Both the position numbers and the translations under genes were made by a program. Source: Verrucomicrobiota bacterium (GTDB taxonomy: Bacteria; Verrucomicrobiota; Verrucomicrobiia; Opitutales; Opitutaceae). Taken from it: a stretch of 34,020 nt of DNA. Shown here in pieces: positions 33,651 to 34,020 of the stretch. Below the pieces are notes generated by a model. It had not been told where the DNA came from and did not search any database. It was given only the letters and a program-made list of their open reading frames with translations. How positions within the stretch are numbered: position 1 is the stretch's first letter; each line of letters opens with the position of its first letter. The stretch spans positions 1-34,020 of the forward strand of contig JAEWKR010000087.1 in the NCBI GenBank assembly GCA_023457715.1, read 5' to 3'.

Positions 33651-34020
33651 CTGAGACCGCCAGGAGAGCGTCTGAAAGCACCTGCCATGGAACGCAATTA
33701 GGGGGAGGCGGTTCCGGACGTAGGTGATCTCCCGGCATTGGACCCGCCGCGGTTCTCAACTCTCAGCGGGAACAAGTGTTGACGGCCTGTCGCTTCGCTC
33801 GGTACGCGGGGACCTCTACTGCATCGTTCCGGTTTAGGCCTAAAGCGCGGGAGGATGGCCGCTTTTTGCAGGGCTATCCCTGCATTTCGTGTTTTTTGAG
33901 CACGATTCTCCGTTTCGGTGAGCGTCGTCCCAATCATTGAACAGAAGGTAACGAAGGAAACGAAGGCCGCTGAGTGAATTGGAGCAGTTCCTCCCAATCA
34001 GATTTCACAAAAACTGAACT
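33651..34020. repeat. Terminal intergenic region with hairpins and word repeats
   Basis: No convincing gene is seen. TTTAGGCCTAAA (33833-33844) is a perfect palindrome. 33864-33908 is the inverted copy of 83-127 and contains TGCAGGG-CTAT-CCCTGCA, followed by TTTCGTGTTTTTT, which looks like a terminator for rightward transcription. From about 33946 the words AACAGAAGGTAACGAAGG and AAACGAAGG begin, probably the left arm of another word repeat whose right arm is outside the window. Confidence 0.7.

Noticed and set aside
33698..33997. A 99-codon reverse-strand frame at the right edge
   Set aside because: It runs through the hairpin and word repeats, has no motif, and its start is in repeat sequence. 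Treated as non-coding.

Overview
The window is GC-rich (roughly two thirds G+C) and looks like a chromosomal segment of a Verrucomicrobiota bacterium, most likely near Opitutaceae. This is inferred from gene style and gene order, from mostly weak ribosome binding sites, and from intergenic DNA filled with inverted repeats built of short repeated words. No phage, plasmid or CRISPR locus was seen. Housekeeping genes (trpS, tyrA, aroA, cmk, plsC, pssA, two tRNAs) are interspersed with sensory, envelope and metal-efflux genes.

Layout. 1-80 is the 3' end of an unidentified gene. 287-958 is a reverse-strand lipoprotein. 1140-2678 is a three-gene, translationally coupled ECF sigma factor unit: the sigma factor, a one-TM protein with a duplicated cytoplasmic motif (probable anti-sigma factor) and a TM-anchored periplasmic protein (possible sensor). 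2794-4191 is an orphan NtrC-type regulator. 4313-9640 is an exopolysaccharide cluster: GT-C membrane glycosyltransferase, outer-membrane beta-barrel, and Wzz/BY-kinase. A tRNA-Gly(GCC) with a promoter and terminator follows, then a left-handed beta-helix acyltransferase and trpS. On the reverse strand lie tyrA, aroA, cmk and plsC, and an EVE-domain gene. On the forward strand are a 38-residue membrane protein and a PIN-TRAM (YacL-like) protein.

18114-20019 is the most unusual region. A tRNA-Ala(CGC) is followed, with no spacer, by a tandem array of a small element: a hairpin leader (A), a GIY-YIG nuclease ORF, and a short palindromic tail (B). One unit is intact, one is internally deleted, and one is a leader-only copy that abuts the 3' end of a PAS-domain gene, which appears to be truncated there. 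The tRNA itself carries a compensatory A19-U56 pair in place of the near-universal G19-C56.

Beyond this come a small protein with a Lys/Ala/Pro-rich tail and a carbohydrate-binding-like domain, a DUF374-type acyltransferase, an unknown gene, and a PAS histidine kinase with an Rcp1-like response regulator. A reverse-strand heavy-metal efflux operon follows (small Cys protein, TolC-like protein, a very short RND adaptor, CzcA-type RND pump, small Cys/His-tailed secreted protein). A 29-nt repeat found between genes of this operon is also embedded, in frame, inside the adaptor gene. pssA and an MscS channel close the window.

Nearly every intergenic space carries a long inverted repeat. Some are word-based, and the words differ from locus to locus with periods of about 7 to 10 nt. 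One is a Pseudomonas-REP-like palindrome nested inside a word repeat. Some gene 3' ends run into these repeats.
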